Positions 8,664 through 18,479 are shown, counted from the first letter of the stretch. The stretch is 64,000 nucleotides of DNA from Ideonella benzenivorans (GCF_020387415.1 NZ_JAGWCB010000018.1:124001-188000), one strand, 5' to 3'. The notes: generated by a model not told the origin, from the letters alone. Translations and numbers: made by a program.

Positions 8664-8736
8664 ATGCCCCCAGACTGGCGCTCTTGCCTTGCACTACCTC
8701 CCTGGTCCACCCAGGGATTCACCCGGTTTGCATGCC

Positions 8737-9618
8737 ATGTCCAACGCTGTCACGTCCGTTCCCGCCCGCCCGGCCCGGCCTTCCCGCCGCTGGCCCCCGG
8801 CTCTGCTGCTGAGCCTGGCCCTGCTGGGGGCCGGCGGGCTCCCCTTTCCCTCCGCCCAGGCCGCCGGCGCGCCGGACCTCAGCCAGGCCGTCGAATACAA
8901 GCTGGGCCCGGGCGACCAACTCCGCATCCAGGTCTACCAAAGCGATGACCTGACGCTGGAAACCCGGCTGTCGGACCGCGGCGTTCTCTCTTACCCACTG
9001 CTGGGCCACCTGCAACTGGGCGGCCGCACCCTGCTGGAGGCCGAAGCCCTGATCGCCGACGGCCTGCGCAAAGGCCAGTACGTGAAGGACCCGCAGGTCA
9101 CCGTGGTGCTGCTGCAGGTGCGCGGCAACCAGGTGAACGTGCTGGGCCAGGTGGCCAAACCCGGCCGCTACCCGCTGGAAGCCGGCGTCAACCGCCTGAG
9201 CGACCTGCTGGCCACGGCCGGCGGCATCACCCCTCTCACCGGCAGCGACATCGTCACCGTGGTGGGCCAGCGCGGCGGCAAGCCGTTTCGCAAGCTCATC
9301 GACCTGCCCCAGGTCTTCAGCAGCCCGGACGCCAGCGACGACCTGGTGCTGGCCGCCAACGACGTCGTCTACGTGGACCGCGCCCCGGTCATCTACATCT
9401 ACGGCGAAGTGCAGAAACCCGGCCAGCTGCGGCTGGAGCGCGGCATGACCCTGCTGCAAGGCCTGGCGGCCGGCGGCGGGTTGACGCTGCGCGGCACCGA
9501 GCGCGGCATCCAGGTGCAGCGCCGCGCCGCCCAAGGCAAGGTGGAGATGCTGCAGCCCGACATGCAGGCCCCGTTGCAGGACGGCGACGTCATCTACGTG
9601 CGCGAAAGCATCTTCTGA
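8737..9618 (+). CDS. epsE: Polysaccharide export outer-membrane protein (Wza/EpsE-like)
   Basis: A 293-residue exported protein. The signal peptide (basic RPSRRWPP, then a hydrophobic run) is cleaved near QAAGA (about 43). A Poly_export domain follows (about 53-130, with [15 protein letters not shown]), then two SLBB ligand-binding domains (about 135-190, 215-270). It would form the outer-membrane exit pore for the polymer, working with the tyrosine kinase encoded further on. Unlike E. coli Wza it has no cysteine lipobox, so it is probably not a lipoprotein. The ATG at 8737 was chosen because the longer form puts a charged stretch before the signal peptide. Confidence 0.88.
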   Translation: MSNAVTSVPARPARPSRRWPPALLLSLALLGAGGLPFPSAQAAGAPDLSQAVEYKLGPGDQLRIQVYQSDDLTLETRLSDRGVLSYPLLGHLQLGGRTLLEAEALIADGLRKGQYVKDPQVTVVLLQVRGNQVNVLGQVAKPGRYPLEAGVNRLSDLLATAGGITPLTGSDIVTVVGQRGGKPFRKLIDLPQVFSSPDASDDLVLAANDVVYVDRAPVIYIYGEVQKPGQLRLERGMTLLQGLAAGGGLTLRGTERGIQVQRRAAQGKVEMLQPDMQAPLQDGDVIYVRESIF

Positions 9619-9644
9619 AACAAAAGCCCCAGGAAGGAACACCC

Positions 9645-10775
9645 ATGACCCGCAAAGTGGCCCTGATCACCGGCGTGACCGGCCAAGACGGCTCCTACCT
9701 CGCCGAATTCCTGCTGAAGAAGGGCTACGAGGTGCACGGCATCAAGCGCCGCAGCAGCCTGTTCAACACCGACCGCATCGACCACCTGTACCAGGACCCG
9801 CACGCCAGCGACCGCAAGTTCATCCTGCACTACGGCGACCTGACGGATTCGACCAGCCTGGTGCGCATCATCCAGAAGGTGCAGCCTGACGAGATCTACA
9901 ACCTGGCCGCGCAAAGCCACGTGGCCGTCTCGTTCGAAGAGCCCGAATACACCGCCAATGCGGACGGCATCGGCGCGCTGCGCATCCTGGAGGCCATCCG
10001 CATCCTGGGGCTGACGAAGAAGACCCGCTTCTACCAGGCCAGCACCAGCGAGCTCTATGGCCTGGTGCAGGAGATCCCCCAGAAGGAAACCACGCCCTTC
10101 TACCCGCGCAGCCCGTACGCGGTGGCCAAGCTCTATGCCTACTGGATCACGGTCAACTACCGCGAGGCCTACGGCATCTACGCCTGCAACGGCGTGCTGT
10201 TCAACCACGAAAGCCCGCAGCGCGGCGAAACCTTCGTCACTCGCAAGATCACCCGCGCCATCAGCCGCATTGCCCTGGGCCTGCAGGACTGCCTGTACCT
10301 GGGCAACCTGAGTGCGCTGCGCGACTGGGGCCACGCCCGCGACTATGTGGAAATGCAATGGCTGATGCTGCAACAGGCCCAGGCGGAAGACTTTGTGATT
10401 GCCACCGGCGTGCAGTACAGCGTGCGCCAGTTTGTGGACTTTGCCGCCAAGGAGCTGGGCGTCACCCTGGCCTTTGAGGGCGAAGGCGAGCAGGAAATCG
10501 GCATCGTCCAGTCAGTGACCGCTGTGAACGGCAAGATCAAGGCCAAATGCAAGCCGGGCGACGTCGTTGTGAAGGTGGACCCGCGCTACTACCGCCCCAC
10601 CGAAGTGGAGACGCTGCTGGGCGACCCGAGCAAGGCCAAGGAGAAGCTGGGCTGGACGCCGACGACGAGCTTGGCCGAACTGGTCAAGGAAATGGTGGAG
10701 GCGGACTACACCGCCGCGCGCAAGGACAGCCTGGTGAAATTGGCAGGGTTCCAAGCGTTTGATCACCACGAATAA
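9645..10775 (+). CDS. gmd: GDP-mannose 4,6-dehydratase
   Basis: A 376-residue short-chain dehydrogenase that converts GDP-D-mannose to GDP-4-keto-6-deoxymannose, the first step to GDP-L-fucose. It shows the NAD(P)-binding [11 protein letters not shown] (10-20), [15 protein letters not shown], the catalytic STSELYG (133-139) and YxxxK as YAVAK (Tyr158, Lys162). Length and motifs match the family. AGGAAGGA precedes the ATG. Gmd is 27 bases after the exporter gene and is the last GC-rich gene before the AT-rich cassette. The second pathway enzyme, fcl, lies on the other side of the cassette, on the opposite strand. Confidence 0.95.
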   Translation: MTRKVALITGVTGQDGSYLAEFLLKKGYEVHGIKRRSSLFNTDRIDHLYQDPHASDRKFILHYGDLTDSTSLVRIIQKVQPDEIYNLAAQSHVAVSFEEPEYTANADGIGALRILEAIRILGLTKKTRFYQASTSELYGLVQEIPQKETTPFYPRSPYAVAKLYAYWITVNYREAYGIYACNGVLFNHESPQRGETFVTRKITRAISRIALGLQDCLYLGNLSALRDWGHARDYVEMQWLMLQQAQAEDFVIATGVQYSVRQFVDFAAKELGVTLAFEGEGEQEIGIVQSVTAVNGKIKAKCKPGDVVVKVDPRYYRPTEVETLLGDPSKAKEKLGWTPTTSLAELVKEMVEADYTAARKDSLVKLAGFQAFDHHE

Positions 10776-10798
10776 AGGAAATATAGCCAGCCCAGCAG

Positions 10799-12079
10799 AT
10801 GAGCACCGCAATATTCAACCGAATTGCCAAAGGGGCCGGTGCCAACGCATTTGGTCAAGCCACCACCATAGTTATACAGATAATATCTGTACCGATATAT
10901 TTATCATGTTGGAGTAGCGAATACTACGGTGAATGGCTAATGCTATCGGCATTGCCGTGGATTCTATCAATCACGGACGGAGGCGTTGTTGCCGTTTCAG
11001 CGAATCTCATGACAATGCAGGTCGCCTCCGGAAAAATAGAGGAAGCCCAAAAAACTTTTTCGACAGCCATTAGCTTCTGCCTATTCACCGTCGCCACCCT
11101 ATTCCTTATATCCTCTCTGCTGACGTGGGCGATCCCCATCCAAACCAACGAGCAGAGCACAAGAATCACTCTCCAATTCCTGATTATTTGCAGTCTCCTC
11201 ACCATCACATCAGGCCTCCACGAAGCCCTAATGCGGTCAGAAGGAAACTATCCCTCAGCCGTATTTAGGATCAACTTAATTCGACTAAGCGAATGGGGAT
11301 CAGGGATATTGGCGCTTCACATATCGCCAAGAATGGAAGTGGTAGCCATGGGTATGGCGATGGGACGCGCCCTCGCTCTCGCCATCTGGCATAGAGAATG
11401 CGTTCAAAAGTCAAAATTCAAGTGGGCCGGCAGAAAAATATCCATCAACGAAGTAAAGCACCTCATTCGAGACGCCGCGTCTTTTGCCGCCATCCCAGCT
11501 GGAAATCTAATAGCGCTACAGGGCACACTATTGCTCGCCGGAAGCATATACGGAAGCGCAACAGCCGCACTATTCTCAATATACAGAACACTGGCTCGCT
11601 CATTGGTTCAACTATGCACCATCTTTTCCAGATCCGCATGGCCTGAAATTTCAAAAATGGCAGGACAGGGAGAGTGGGGAAAACTAAGAGAAACATATAA
11701 GACACTCTCCGTGTCCCTTGGTCTAGCATCTCTCTTTGCGGGCCTCTTCATTTACATCTTTTCCGAAAATATAATATCATTTTGGACAAGAAGTAGTATA
11801 GGTCAGGACAAAAAATTGCTGCTAGCAACACTAACCTCAGCCATACTGACACCTGCTTGGCAGGTTGGGATGGTTGTACTCACCGCCACCAATAATCACC
11901 GAACCTTCGGCCCAATGTATCTTCTATTGGCCGCAACATCCACCTTTATATTCGCATTTCTCAGCCAAATCTTTGGGCTACAGATATCAAATAGTGCTTG
12001 GGCACTTGTCTCATTTGATGTGCTTCTCATTGCTCTAGCACGCCATCAGATGCAGAAAATAATATTCAAGATACCATGA
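10799..12079 (+). CDS. wzx: Polysaccharide flippase (Wzx-like, MATE/MVF fold)
   Basis: A 426-residue integral membrane protein with about 12 hydrophobic segments spread over its whole length, a basic N-terminus (FNRIAKGAGANAFGQATTI) and the hydrophilic loops expected of the polysaccharide-transport subfamily. It should flip the undecaprenyl-linked repeat unit across the inner membrane. It opens the AT-rich cassette, 23 bases after gmd, and overlaps the next gene by four bases (ATGA). Wzx proteins diverge strongly, so the call rests on topology and context more than on motifs. Confidence 0.8.
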   Translation: MSTAIFNRIAKGAGANAFGQATTIVIQIISVPIYLSCWSSEYYGEWLMLSALPWILSITDGGVVAVSANLMTMQVASGKIEEAQKTFSTAISFCLFTVATLFLISSLLTWAIPIQTNEQSTRITLQFLIICSLLTITSGLHEALMRSEGNYPSAVFRINLIRLSEWGSGILALHISPRMEVVAMGMAMGRALALAIWHRECVQKSKFKWAGRKISINEVKHLIRDAASFAAIPAGNLIALQGTLLLAGSIYGSATAALFSIYRTLARSLVQLCTIFSRSAWPEISKMAGQGEWGKLRETYKTLSVSLGLASLFAGLFIYIFSENIISFWTRSSIGQDKKLLLATLTSAILTPAWQVGMVVLTATNNHRTFGPMYLLLAATSTFIFAFLSQIFGLQISNSAWALVSFDVLLIALARHQMQKIIFKIP

Positions 12080-12687
12080 AGACACTCAATCATATATTGA
12101 GCAATAGACGGCGAAAGTTCGACTCACTGTCGGAGAGACTCAAGTGCTACGCGAAGCGTATATATCACCTTCCGACACTTATCCTCGTGGACCTAAGGAT
12201 AGTAATCCTATCGAATAGAGGCGCTAACATTTCCCCCAGCGCCATGGTTGAGAAAGCCGTTATTCGCGGAAGGCCGGAGAACCTTTCGATTGGGAGCCAC
12301 ACATTTGTCGGAAGAAGGGTGGAGCTGCAGGCATTAGCCAAAATATCAATCGGAGAGTCCGTAGTAATAAACTCAGATTCAAGAATACTAACAGGGTCCC
12401 ACGATATAAACTCACCCGACTGGCATCTAGAGACAAGCCCAATCGAAATCGGCGACTACTGCTGGATTGCGACAGGATCAATGCTCCTCCCCGGAACAAT
12501 TTTGAGCCGCGGCGTAGTGGTCGGAGCTGGCAGCGTAGTAAAAGGCCAATTTCCCGAAAATTCGGTCATAGCGGGAAACCCCGCAAAGATCATAAAAACA
12601 AGGAAACCGGGAGGTGAATATAGATATACACCCTCATACAACTCCAGCGCGTATGAAGCGTGGGGGCACAAATTGGTAGAAAAATGA
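12076..12687 (+). CDS. Left-handed beta-helix acyltransferase (WcaF/Maa-like)
   Basis: A 203-residue protein. After a basic N-terminal region (about 1-50), hexapeptide repeats run from about 55 to 170 (SPSAMVEKAVIRGRPENLSI, KISIGESVVINSD, VVVGAGSVVKGQFPENSVIA), ending with the usual GNPAKIIK. Such enzymes transfer acetyl or another acyl group from CoA to sugars; here the target is probably a sugar of the repeat unit. It is coupled by four-base overlaps to the flippase before it and the polymerase after it. Confidence 0.82.
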   Translation: MKTLNHILSNRRRKFDSLSERLKCYAKRIYHLPTLILVDLRIVILSNRGANISPSAMVEKAVIRGRPENLSIGSHTFVGRRVELQALAKISIGESVVINSDSRILTGSHDINSPDWHLETSPIEIGDYCWIATGSMLLPGTILSRGVVVGAGSVVKGQFPENSVIAGNPAKIIKTRKPGGEYRYTPSYNSSAYEAWGHKLVEK

Positions 12688-13961
12688 ATACTTTTGCGCT
12701 CCTATTTTCGACAGCATTTGCAGCCTTTTTCCTGACATCTCCCAACATCGAGACAGGAAAGAGAATGTTTCTATTTGTGCTATACGCGTCAACCGTCTAC
12801 TACGGGATTCTAGGCCCATGGTACTGGCTCACCTATCAAGATGGCGCATTTCTTGGAGTCGATTGGAACGCCCCCCTCGGATATATTGGTTACTATTTCT
12901 GCGCGATATTTATTGGCACCACCTTAATAGTAGCACTCACCTTTCGAACCACCTTCAATTCGCCCATTTCTGCAGATGCCTACCCGATTAGCGAAAGAGA
13001 GAACCTCCGAATCCGGATCTTGGCCACCATCGGTGCCTTTAGCTCGATCTACGTGGTACTAGGCGCAGGCACTGGAGATCGAAATACAGGTGCAACCGAC
13101 GGAGTCATGCTTATTTCGCTTCAATTTTCAGACTTGCTAGTCGCAGTATTCCTATTCCTGTACGCCAGAGAAAGACTAAATCGCATCTGGATAGCCATCC
13201 TAGTTCTATTCACCATCTACTCCGTAATAGTAGGTTTGAGGTACAGATTACTCCTTCTCTTTGGGCCCATGTTGCTATCCAGCCTTTGGCAAGGCATCAG
13301 AAGAAGTCCACTTCGCGCACTTCTTTCAATTATTGGAGTACTACTGCTAGTAACACTCTTCAGCCTACTCACCATAAGTAGAGAAAAATTCTCCGGCGTA
13401 AATTTCGACGCCCTCAGCAGCGTGGATCCTGATCTCTTTCTCTATGGCCTATTTGCAGAAACAAATATTATTTTTGGCCTAGGCGTTTCCCTAGAGATAT
13501 TTGGCTCGAAGGAGAAATTTGCCGGACTCACTCCACTGCTAGATAGTTTGACTCAATTCATACCCAGGGCGCTGTATCCAGAAAAGCACCTTTACACCCA
13601 TCTCGAATCCATCCAATACTGGCTCGGAGGAGATTTAATTTCAATGCAATCCGGCACGGCACCTCCATTTTTTGCAGAGTACTTCGCAATGGGAGGATAT
13701 ACCGGGATCGCGATAGGGGTTATTATATTCTCCTTACTGGTTAGCTTTCTGCTCAACGTTGGAATAAACATTTCATCCACGAAGCGCCAAGCCCTGGTTA
13801 CTCAGTCATTTATTTCAATATACTTTGGATATTACTACTTCTCCAGAGGGTCAGTCGCCCAGATATTCAAGGGTATTACATTCATAATAATTCCATACCT
13901 GATACTTCTCGCTACCGAATCGAGAAGAATTTCAAGAGGGAGGACAAGTTGCAAGCAATAG
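12684..13961 (+). CDS. wzy: O-antigen-polymerase-like membrane protein (Wzy candidate)
   Basis: A 425-residue protein with about 10-12 predicted transmembrane helices and a large periplasmic loop near residues 240-330 (from SREKFSGVNFDALSSVDPDL to the GGDLISMQSGTAPPFFAEYF region), the usual plan of Wzy polymerases. The loop contains the FFAEYFAMGGYTGI block often seen before the last helices. The ATG at 12684 overlaps the acyltransferase stop by four bases, which decides the start. Wzy would join repeat units in the periplasm. Low sequence conservation limits certainty; a second WzyC-type protein is encoded at 21.4-22.9 kb. Confidence 0.72.
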   Translation: MNTFALLFSTAFAAFFLTSPNIETGKRMFLFVLYASTVYYGILGPWYWLTYQDGAFLGVDWNAPLGYIGYYFCAIFIGTTLIVALTFRTTFNSPISADAYPISERENLRIRILATIGAFSSIYVVLGAGTGDRNTGATDGVMLISLQFSDLLVAVFLFLYARERLNRIWIAILVLFTIYSVIVGLRYRLLLLFGPMLLSSLWQGIRRSPLRALLSIIGVLLLVTLFSLLTISREKFSGVNFDALSSVDPDLFLYGLFAETNIIFGLGVSLEIFGSKEKFAGLTPLLDSLTQFIPRALYPEKHLYTHLESIQYWLGGDLISMQSGTAPPFFAEYFAMGGYTGIAIGVIIFSLLVSFLLNVGINISSTKRQALVTQSFISIYFGYYYFSRGSVAQIFKGITFIIIPYLILLATESRRISRGRTSCKQ

Positions 13962-15232
13962 TCATACACAGGGGCAGACGAGATGAATACCAAGTCGCAG
14001 ATGCCCTAGCAGAAGCAGGATATGAGGTAACCCTCGTCACCTCCGGATATGGCACACCTGCTGTCAAGCTCATAGCAAATCTATTCAAGTTTCACAAGCT
14101 AAAAAAGCTCGCAGCAAGACGCGCCAAACAAAACATCACCGTCAGAAGCGGACTGTTAAATGAGCTAGTCGCCTTATTCCTACAAAGGATATTAGGAGAA
14201 GGGTTCGCGCACACATTCATCGTCAACAGAATGACAAAGGCGGCGCTACGGGAAATAGGTCCTCAAACCGCCCTTGTGGTCGCATACAACTACTCCGCCT
14301 ACGAAATATTCGTAGATCCGCGGACTTTCAACACAAAAAAAATACTATTTCAATGTCACCCTCATCCGGGGCTCATTGAACAGATAGTTAGGAACGGGAG
14401 CAGACAGGGACTATTCCCGCTAGAAAATGGAGAAAAAGAGTTCTCATATTCAAAATCAGTTTTGTCAAAACTGATTGCTGAACCACACGTAGCTGATCAC
14501 GTAATATGTGCATCGACTTTCACAAAGTCCAGCCTAATTTATACAGGAATAGGCGACGCATCGATATCAGTCATCCCCTATGGGGTTTCCAGCGCTTTCT
14601 CCGGACCACCCTCGCCCCCGAAGAAATCAAGGGAAAACGGGGGGCAACCCTTGAGGGTTATTTTTGTCGGCCAGTTTGTCTATAGGAAAGGCATACTTCT
14701 AATACCAAAAATACTTGAAATAATAAGCTTCCCGATTGAAATTACATTTGTCGGCAGAGGAAACAGAGAAAGCTCCCCTGAATTTCTTATCAAGGCCCCA
14801 AATGCTCAGGTAAGAACTTTTTGGGACATAAGCCACGATCAACTCGTTAAGCTATATAGCGAATCCGACGTATTCCTATTCCCGTCATTTATTGAAGGTT
14901 TCGCACACGTCATCTTGGAGTCTATGCGAGCGGGTTGCATTCCGGTCGTTTCAAGCGCGACCTGCGGACCTGATGTCATTGAGAATTGGATTGATGGCGT
15001 CACGATCGCTAAACAGGATCCAGACGATTATGCCGCCGCGCTAGAGAAGATATATGCAGAATGCAATATAGAAGCCATGTCGGCTGCAGCCAGACAGAAG
15101 GCCACGAGTTACACCTGGGAGCGATTTCGCAGCACTTTCTCCGAGCGTATCAATTCGATTAGAAATGGCAGCATCAAGAGTCAATCAGAGCTGAATTTCA
15201 AGAGATATGAAGATTCTCAATTCCACCCCTAA
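13949..15232 (+). CDS. GT4-family glycosyltransferase
   Basis: A 427-residue GT-B fold enzyme. The C-terminal nucleotide-sugar domain is clear: VIPYGVSSAF, LRVIFVGQFVYRKGILLIPK, and the E-x7-E motif in SFIEGFAHVILESMRAG (Glu316/Glu324). The N-terminal half is acceptor-specific and not diagnostic. The start is an in-frame TTG with GGGAGGA four bases upstream, inside the end of the polymerase gene, so the genes overlap by 13 bases. It adds one sugar of the repeat unit; donor and linkage are unknown. Confidence 0.82.
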   Translation: MQAIVIHRGRRDEYQVADALAEAGYEVTLVTSGYGTPAVKLIANLFKFHKLKKLAARRAKQNITVRSGLLNELVALFLQRILGEGFAHTFIVNRMTKAALREIGPQTALVVAYNYSAYEIFVDPRTFNTKKILFQCHPHPGLIEQIVRNGSRQGLFPLENGEKEFSYSKSVLSKLIAEPHVADHVICASTFTKSSLIYTGIGDASISVIPYGVSSAFSGPPSPPKKSRENGGQPLRVIFVGQFVYRKGILLIPKILEIISFPIEITFVGRGNRESSPEFLIKAPNAQVRTFWDISHDQLVKLYSESDVFLFPSFIEGFAHVILESMRAGCIPVVSSATCGPDVIENWIDGVTIAKQDPDDYAAALEKIYAECNIEAMSAAARQKATSYTWERFRSTFSERINSIRNGSIKSQSELNFKRYEDSQFHP

Positions 15233-15987
15233 TGGAAATGAAAATGAATATCGGACGAACCATCTTCAGAAACATCAGAATCGGCATCTCTTGCTCTCCA
15301 AATTTATACATACCACTAAGAAGGATGGCGGGGAGAACCGACGGGCTGGCTGAAGTAGGCACTCAACTCGTCATTGAAGGATTTCCGCGCTCGGGCAATT
15401 CCTATGCCGAAGCAGCCATCAGATGGTCCCAGAGGGATACCTTAAAGCTCGCTCATCACACCCATTCAGCTGCTCACGTCCTCTGGGCCATCAAGAACAG
15501 AATACCTGTTTTGGTTGTTTTTAGAAATCCAATTGACGCAATCACATCGCTGGTTCAACACGAGCCGGAAAGATATGCGTTCTCGGACTCGATACGCGAA
15601 TATATTTCTTTCCACAGCGCTCTATTCAGATCCCAAGACAGCATAGTTTTCTCCCCTTTCCAGCAGACTACCAATGGCTTTCCAGATGTTATTAGAAATA
15701 TAAATAGAAAATTCAACCTCGATCTCAGAACTTATGAGGATAATAGCAACGAAAACAGGGAGATATTCAACCTCTTAAACAGGCTCAGCCAATCAAGAAA
15801 AACAATAGACGGCGACACAGAACCTTATTCTCCGGATGTGGCACTAGAATTAAAGCTACGGAGAAAGGAGACGCGTGAGAGATTGATTGAGGAGCTGACT
15901 AGTAGCGGCCGCTATGCATCCATTCTCGCGGAGAGCATGGATGTATATAGACGCCTAGAGAACATATATATTTCAGGCACAGCCTAA
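15232..15987 (+). CDS. Sulfotransferase-like protein
   Basis: A 251-residue protein bearing both PAPS-binding signatures of the sulfotransferase fold: the 5'-phosphosulfate loop in EGFPRSGNSYAEAAI (about 49-63) and the 3'-phosphate motif in VVFRNPIDAITSLVQ (about 93-107). This pattern matches the carbohydrate/Stf-type sulfotransferases that move sulfate from PAPS to sugars. Its length fits a single minimal domain. The start codon overlaps the stop of the preceding glycosyltransferase (TAATG). In this position it would sulfate the exopolysaccharide repeat unit or a precursor; activity is unproven, and two further in-frame ATGs lie within the first five codons. Confidence 0.7.
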   Translation: MEMKMNIGRTIFRNIRIGISCSPNLYIPLRRMAGRTDGLAEVGTQLVIEGFPRSGNSYAEAAIRWSQRDTLKLAHHTHSAAHVLWAIKNRIPVLVVFRNPIDAITSLVQHEPERYAFSDSIREYISFHSALFRSQDSIVFSPFQQTTNGFPDVIRNINRKFNLDLRTYEDNSNENREIFNLLNRLSQSRKTIDGDTEPYSPDVALELKLRRKETRERLIEELTSSGRYASILAESMDVYRRLENIYISGTA

Positions 15988-16011
15988 CAACACAGCGCAG
16001 CGGACCGAGAA

Positions 16012-17064
16012 ATGCAAATTGATTTAATTGGCCCCTTCCCTCCTCCGGTTCACGGGCAATCTCTTGTAACTGATAAGCTTTCTGAGAAATTGAGCAACCA
16101 CGGGTTACTTGTCCAAAGGATTGACGTCGGCGAGTCAGCCAATCGAGGAGCTCTTTCCAGGCTAATTCGGCTTTGGCGGAACCTCAAGGCGGCAGCCATC
16201 TCAACAACAAGAAGCTGGCCCATTTATATATCACTCAACTCAAATAGAGGCGTATGGATTTCATTGGCGCTAGTGGCCATCGCTAAGACAAGGGGGCGGC
16301 AGATAAGTGTGCACATGCATTCATATGCCACGATCAATAAGAAGCACCTCGCCATGAGCGCTATGGCAAAATTTCTTGGGAAAGAAGATGCCTTTATTTT
16401 ACTGGGCCCTAAAATGCAAGCCGACTTTTTAAGGGTTTACACCACGAAGGCACACCTATTTCCTATAAACAACTCTGGCTTTATATCTCAGGAGAGAAGC
16501 CATTCAGGCCCCGAACCCGCATCAACCTCCATCAGGCTAGGCCACCTCAGCAACCTAACCATAGAAAAGGGTCTAGACCTCTGCATAGATTTGGCCGTCA
16601 AATGCAAGGAACAGGGATTGGACGTTACGCTAACGCTGGCGGGGCCAGTTATCACAAGCGCAGCCAGTGCGGCAATAGAAAAGGCAAAGAATGTTCTAGG
16701 AGAGTCTCTCATTTACAGAGGACCTCTTTATGGAGCCAAGAAGAACGATTTCTATCAAGAAATTGATTTCTTTATATTTCCAAGCAGCTACGTAAATGAA
16801 GCATACCCGCTCGTCATACTAGAATCAATTAGCAATGGAGTCCCCTGCATCAGCCTTAAATGTGGCGGAATAGAGGACATAATTGGCGAGAATGGAGGAC
16901 TGCTCGTATCCCAAAGGGAAGAATTCATCGGATCAGCATTGAACTATCTAGAGGCCTCGCGGCAGCGCAAAGAAACACTGAAGGATATGGCCCTTTCTCA
17001 ATTTTCCAAATTGGAGAAAATGCACACCTCCGAACTGCAGTCCTGGTTATCGGCTCTCAAATAG
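16012..17064 (+). CDS. GT4-family glycosyltransferase
   Basis: A 350-residue GT-B glycosyltransferase. The N-terminus MQIDLIGPFPPPVHGQSLVT is the typical first strand and glycine loop of this subgroup. The C-terminal domain has RLGHLSNLTIEKGLDL, LAGPVITSAASA and the E-x7-E motif in NEAYPLVILESISNGVPCI (about 261-279). It adds a sugar during repeat-unit assembly on the cytoplasmic face. The gap to the sulfotransferase is 24 bases and to the glucanase 38 bases. Donor and acceptor are unknown. Confidence 0.85.
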   Translation: MQIDLIGPFPPPVHGQSLVTDKLSEKLSNHGLLVQRIDVGESANRGALSRLIRLWRNLKAAAISTTRSWPIYISLNSNRGVWISLALVAIAKTRGRQISVHMHSYATINKKHLAMSAMAKFLGKEDAFILLGPKMQADFLRVYTTKAHLFPINNSGFISQERSHSGPEPASTSIRLGHLSNLTIEKGLDLCIDLAVKCKEQGLDVTLTLAGPVITSAASAAIEKAKNVLGESLIYRGPLYGAKKNDFYQEIDFFIFPSSYVNEAYPLVILESISNGVPCISLKCGGIEDIIGENGGLLVSQREEFIGSALNYLEASRQRKETLKDMALSQFSKLEKMHTSELQSWLSALK

Positions 17065-17102
17065 ATTCAGCTCTTCTTGGCGCTGATGCGGAAGGTTATT
17101 TG

Positions 17103-18464
17103 ATGGCATTTACCATGAAGCTCAGCAGGCAGGTCATTTCTTCTCTCGTTTTCCTGTTAATGCCATTCCATATAATGGCAGCACAGCCACCCTCACCGCA
17201 CGGACTGGTGATCGCGCATTACCATATGCCATTCGCGCCACACGGTGCGACTCAATCAGGATATCGAGAAGATATAGACGAGGCTCAATCTATTGGAGTC
17301 AACGCCTTCGTCCTTAATTTCGGTAGCTGGCTACCTCAGGAATCTTTGTATCAGCGACGCCTTGACGAAATGTTCAAGGCAGCTTTTCCGTGCAAAACCG
17401 GATTCCGCCTCGCGCTCTCGTTCGATCTCGCAAGGAGCGGATTAAGTCCTTATGCAGCTGCTGACGCTTTATCCAGATATTTCCGCAGCCCGTGCTATCT
17501 TCATATCAATGGGCGACCCGCCATTTTTTCGTGGGGCGGCGAAGCCGAGACAGAAAAAGGAAGCCAATGGCGGCGAGAATTCGCAAGTCGATTTGGCAGC
17601 GAGGACAAATTTTTCTTTGTCCCTCATGTAAGAAATGGCGCCCCACAAAAGCCAGAAGAAGGGATCCCAAGAAACGAATCTGAGGCGCATTCATTTCTTG
17701 AATATCTAAAGAAAAGAGGAGATGATTCAATATTTTTCTATTCCGGCCCGAACCAGATAAATGGAGTCCAATACGGTAGACTTCTATCCGCATACACAAA
17801 TATAAATACAGACAGCAAGTCAATTTTTATATCTATATCTCCGGCTTATGTTGGACTACTTCAACCCCAGCGTCGTGCATTTGACTACGGGGGATTGAGG
17901 GACTTTTTCGTTCAGTGGGAACCGATATTTAAATCAACCAAGAACGTCAACATTGAATTGTTCACTTGGAATGACATAGGAGAAGGAACATTCTTTTCTC
18001 CTAGCAAAGATATCCCAGCCACTGCGAGCGCACAGCTCCAAGAATTGGACTTTGCGAATTTTTCGCCAAGGACAGCCATATACAACATAACAAAGACGCT
18101 AATATATAAATTTCACAACGGGATACTTCCTCCTGATATGCCAATATCCATATATGGCTTTCTCCCCCCCATCGAAAATATCAGCGAAAGGCAATTTCTT
18201 ATAACGGCAGCAAACACGCCCAACGGGAAAATTCTTATTCCTTTCTCCGGGAAGTGGATCTCTCTTAATATTAAACCCGGCATTAATCTTCTGGAAATAC
18301 CAAAGAGTGTGGCCGCTCGGTCATTGATTCTTCGCCCAAGGAAGGGGGTTTCCTGCTTTTCCATGGAAAATGCCGACCAGAATCGCTCATCCCCGTTTGG
18401 GGCCTCATTCGAGATAACAGATTCATCAACGAACTGTGTTAAATCCAATGGAACGCCTGGCTAA
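17103..18464 (+). CDS. Secreted GH71-like (alpha-1,3-glucanase type) protein
   Basis: A 453-residue exported protein with a signal peptide (about 1-27). The (beta/alpha)8 start resembles GH71: LVIAHYHMPFAP, YREDIDEAQSIGVNAFVLNF, then FRLALSFDL, YLHINGRPAIFSWGGE and WNDIGEGTF (about 293). GH71 enzymes are endo-alpha-1,3-glucanases known mostly from fungi. The C-terminal 120 residues look like a beta-sandwich. GGAAGG eight bases before ATG 17103 fixes the start; ATG 17115 is an alternative. Last gene of the AT-rich cassette, it may trim or release the polymer. Family assignment is by eye and moderately sure. Confidence 0.65.
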   Translation: MAFTMKLSRQVISSLVFLLMPFHIMAAQPPSPHGLVIAHYHMPFAPHGATQSGYREDIDEAQSIGVNAFVLNFGSWLPQESLYQRRLDEMFKAAFPCKTGFRLALSFDLARSGLSPYAAADALSRYFRSPCYLHINGRPAIFSWGGEAETEKGSQWRREFASRFGSEDKFFFVPHVRNGAPQKPEEGIPRNESEAHSFLEYLKKRGDDSIFFYSGPNQINGVQYGRLLSAYTNINTDSKSIFISISPAYVGLLQPQRRAFDYGGLRDFFVQWEPIFKSTKNVNIELFTWNDIGEGTFFSPSKDIPATASAQLQELDFANFSPRTAIYNITKTLIYKFHNGILPPDMPISIYGFLPPIENISERQFLITAANTPNGKILIPFSGKWISLNIKPGINLLEIPKSVAARSLILRPRKGVSCFSMENADQNRSSPFGASFEITDSSTNCVKSNGTPG

Positions 18465-18479
18465 TTTATAGTCGACTCA

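Larger units (their letters stand above)
10776..18479. other. AT-richer variable cassette inside the EPS locus
   Basis: Base composition and codon choice change abruptly after gmd (A/T-ending codons, frequent ATA and AGA) and return to the GC-rich norm just inside the 3' end of fcl. The segment holds seven genes for flippase, acyltransferase, polymerase, glycosyltransferases, sulfotransferase-like protein and glucanase, i.e. the serotype-determining functions. No integrase, transposase or flanking repeat was seen, so exchange by homologous recombination through the conserved flanking genes is the likely route (inference). Confidence 0.75.
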
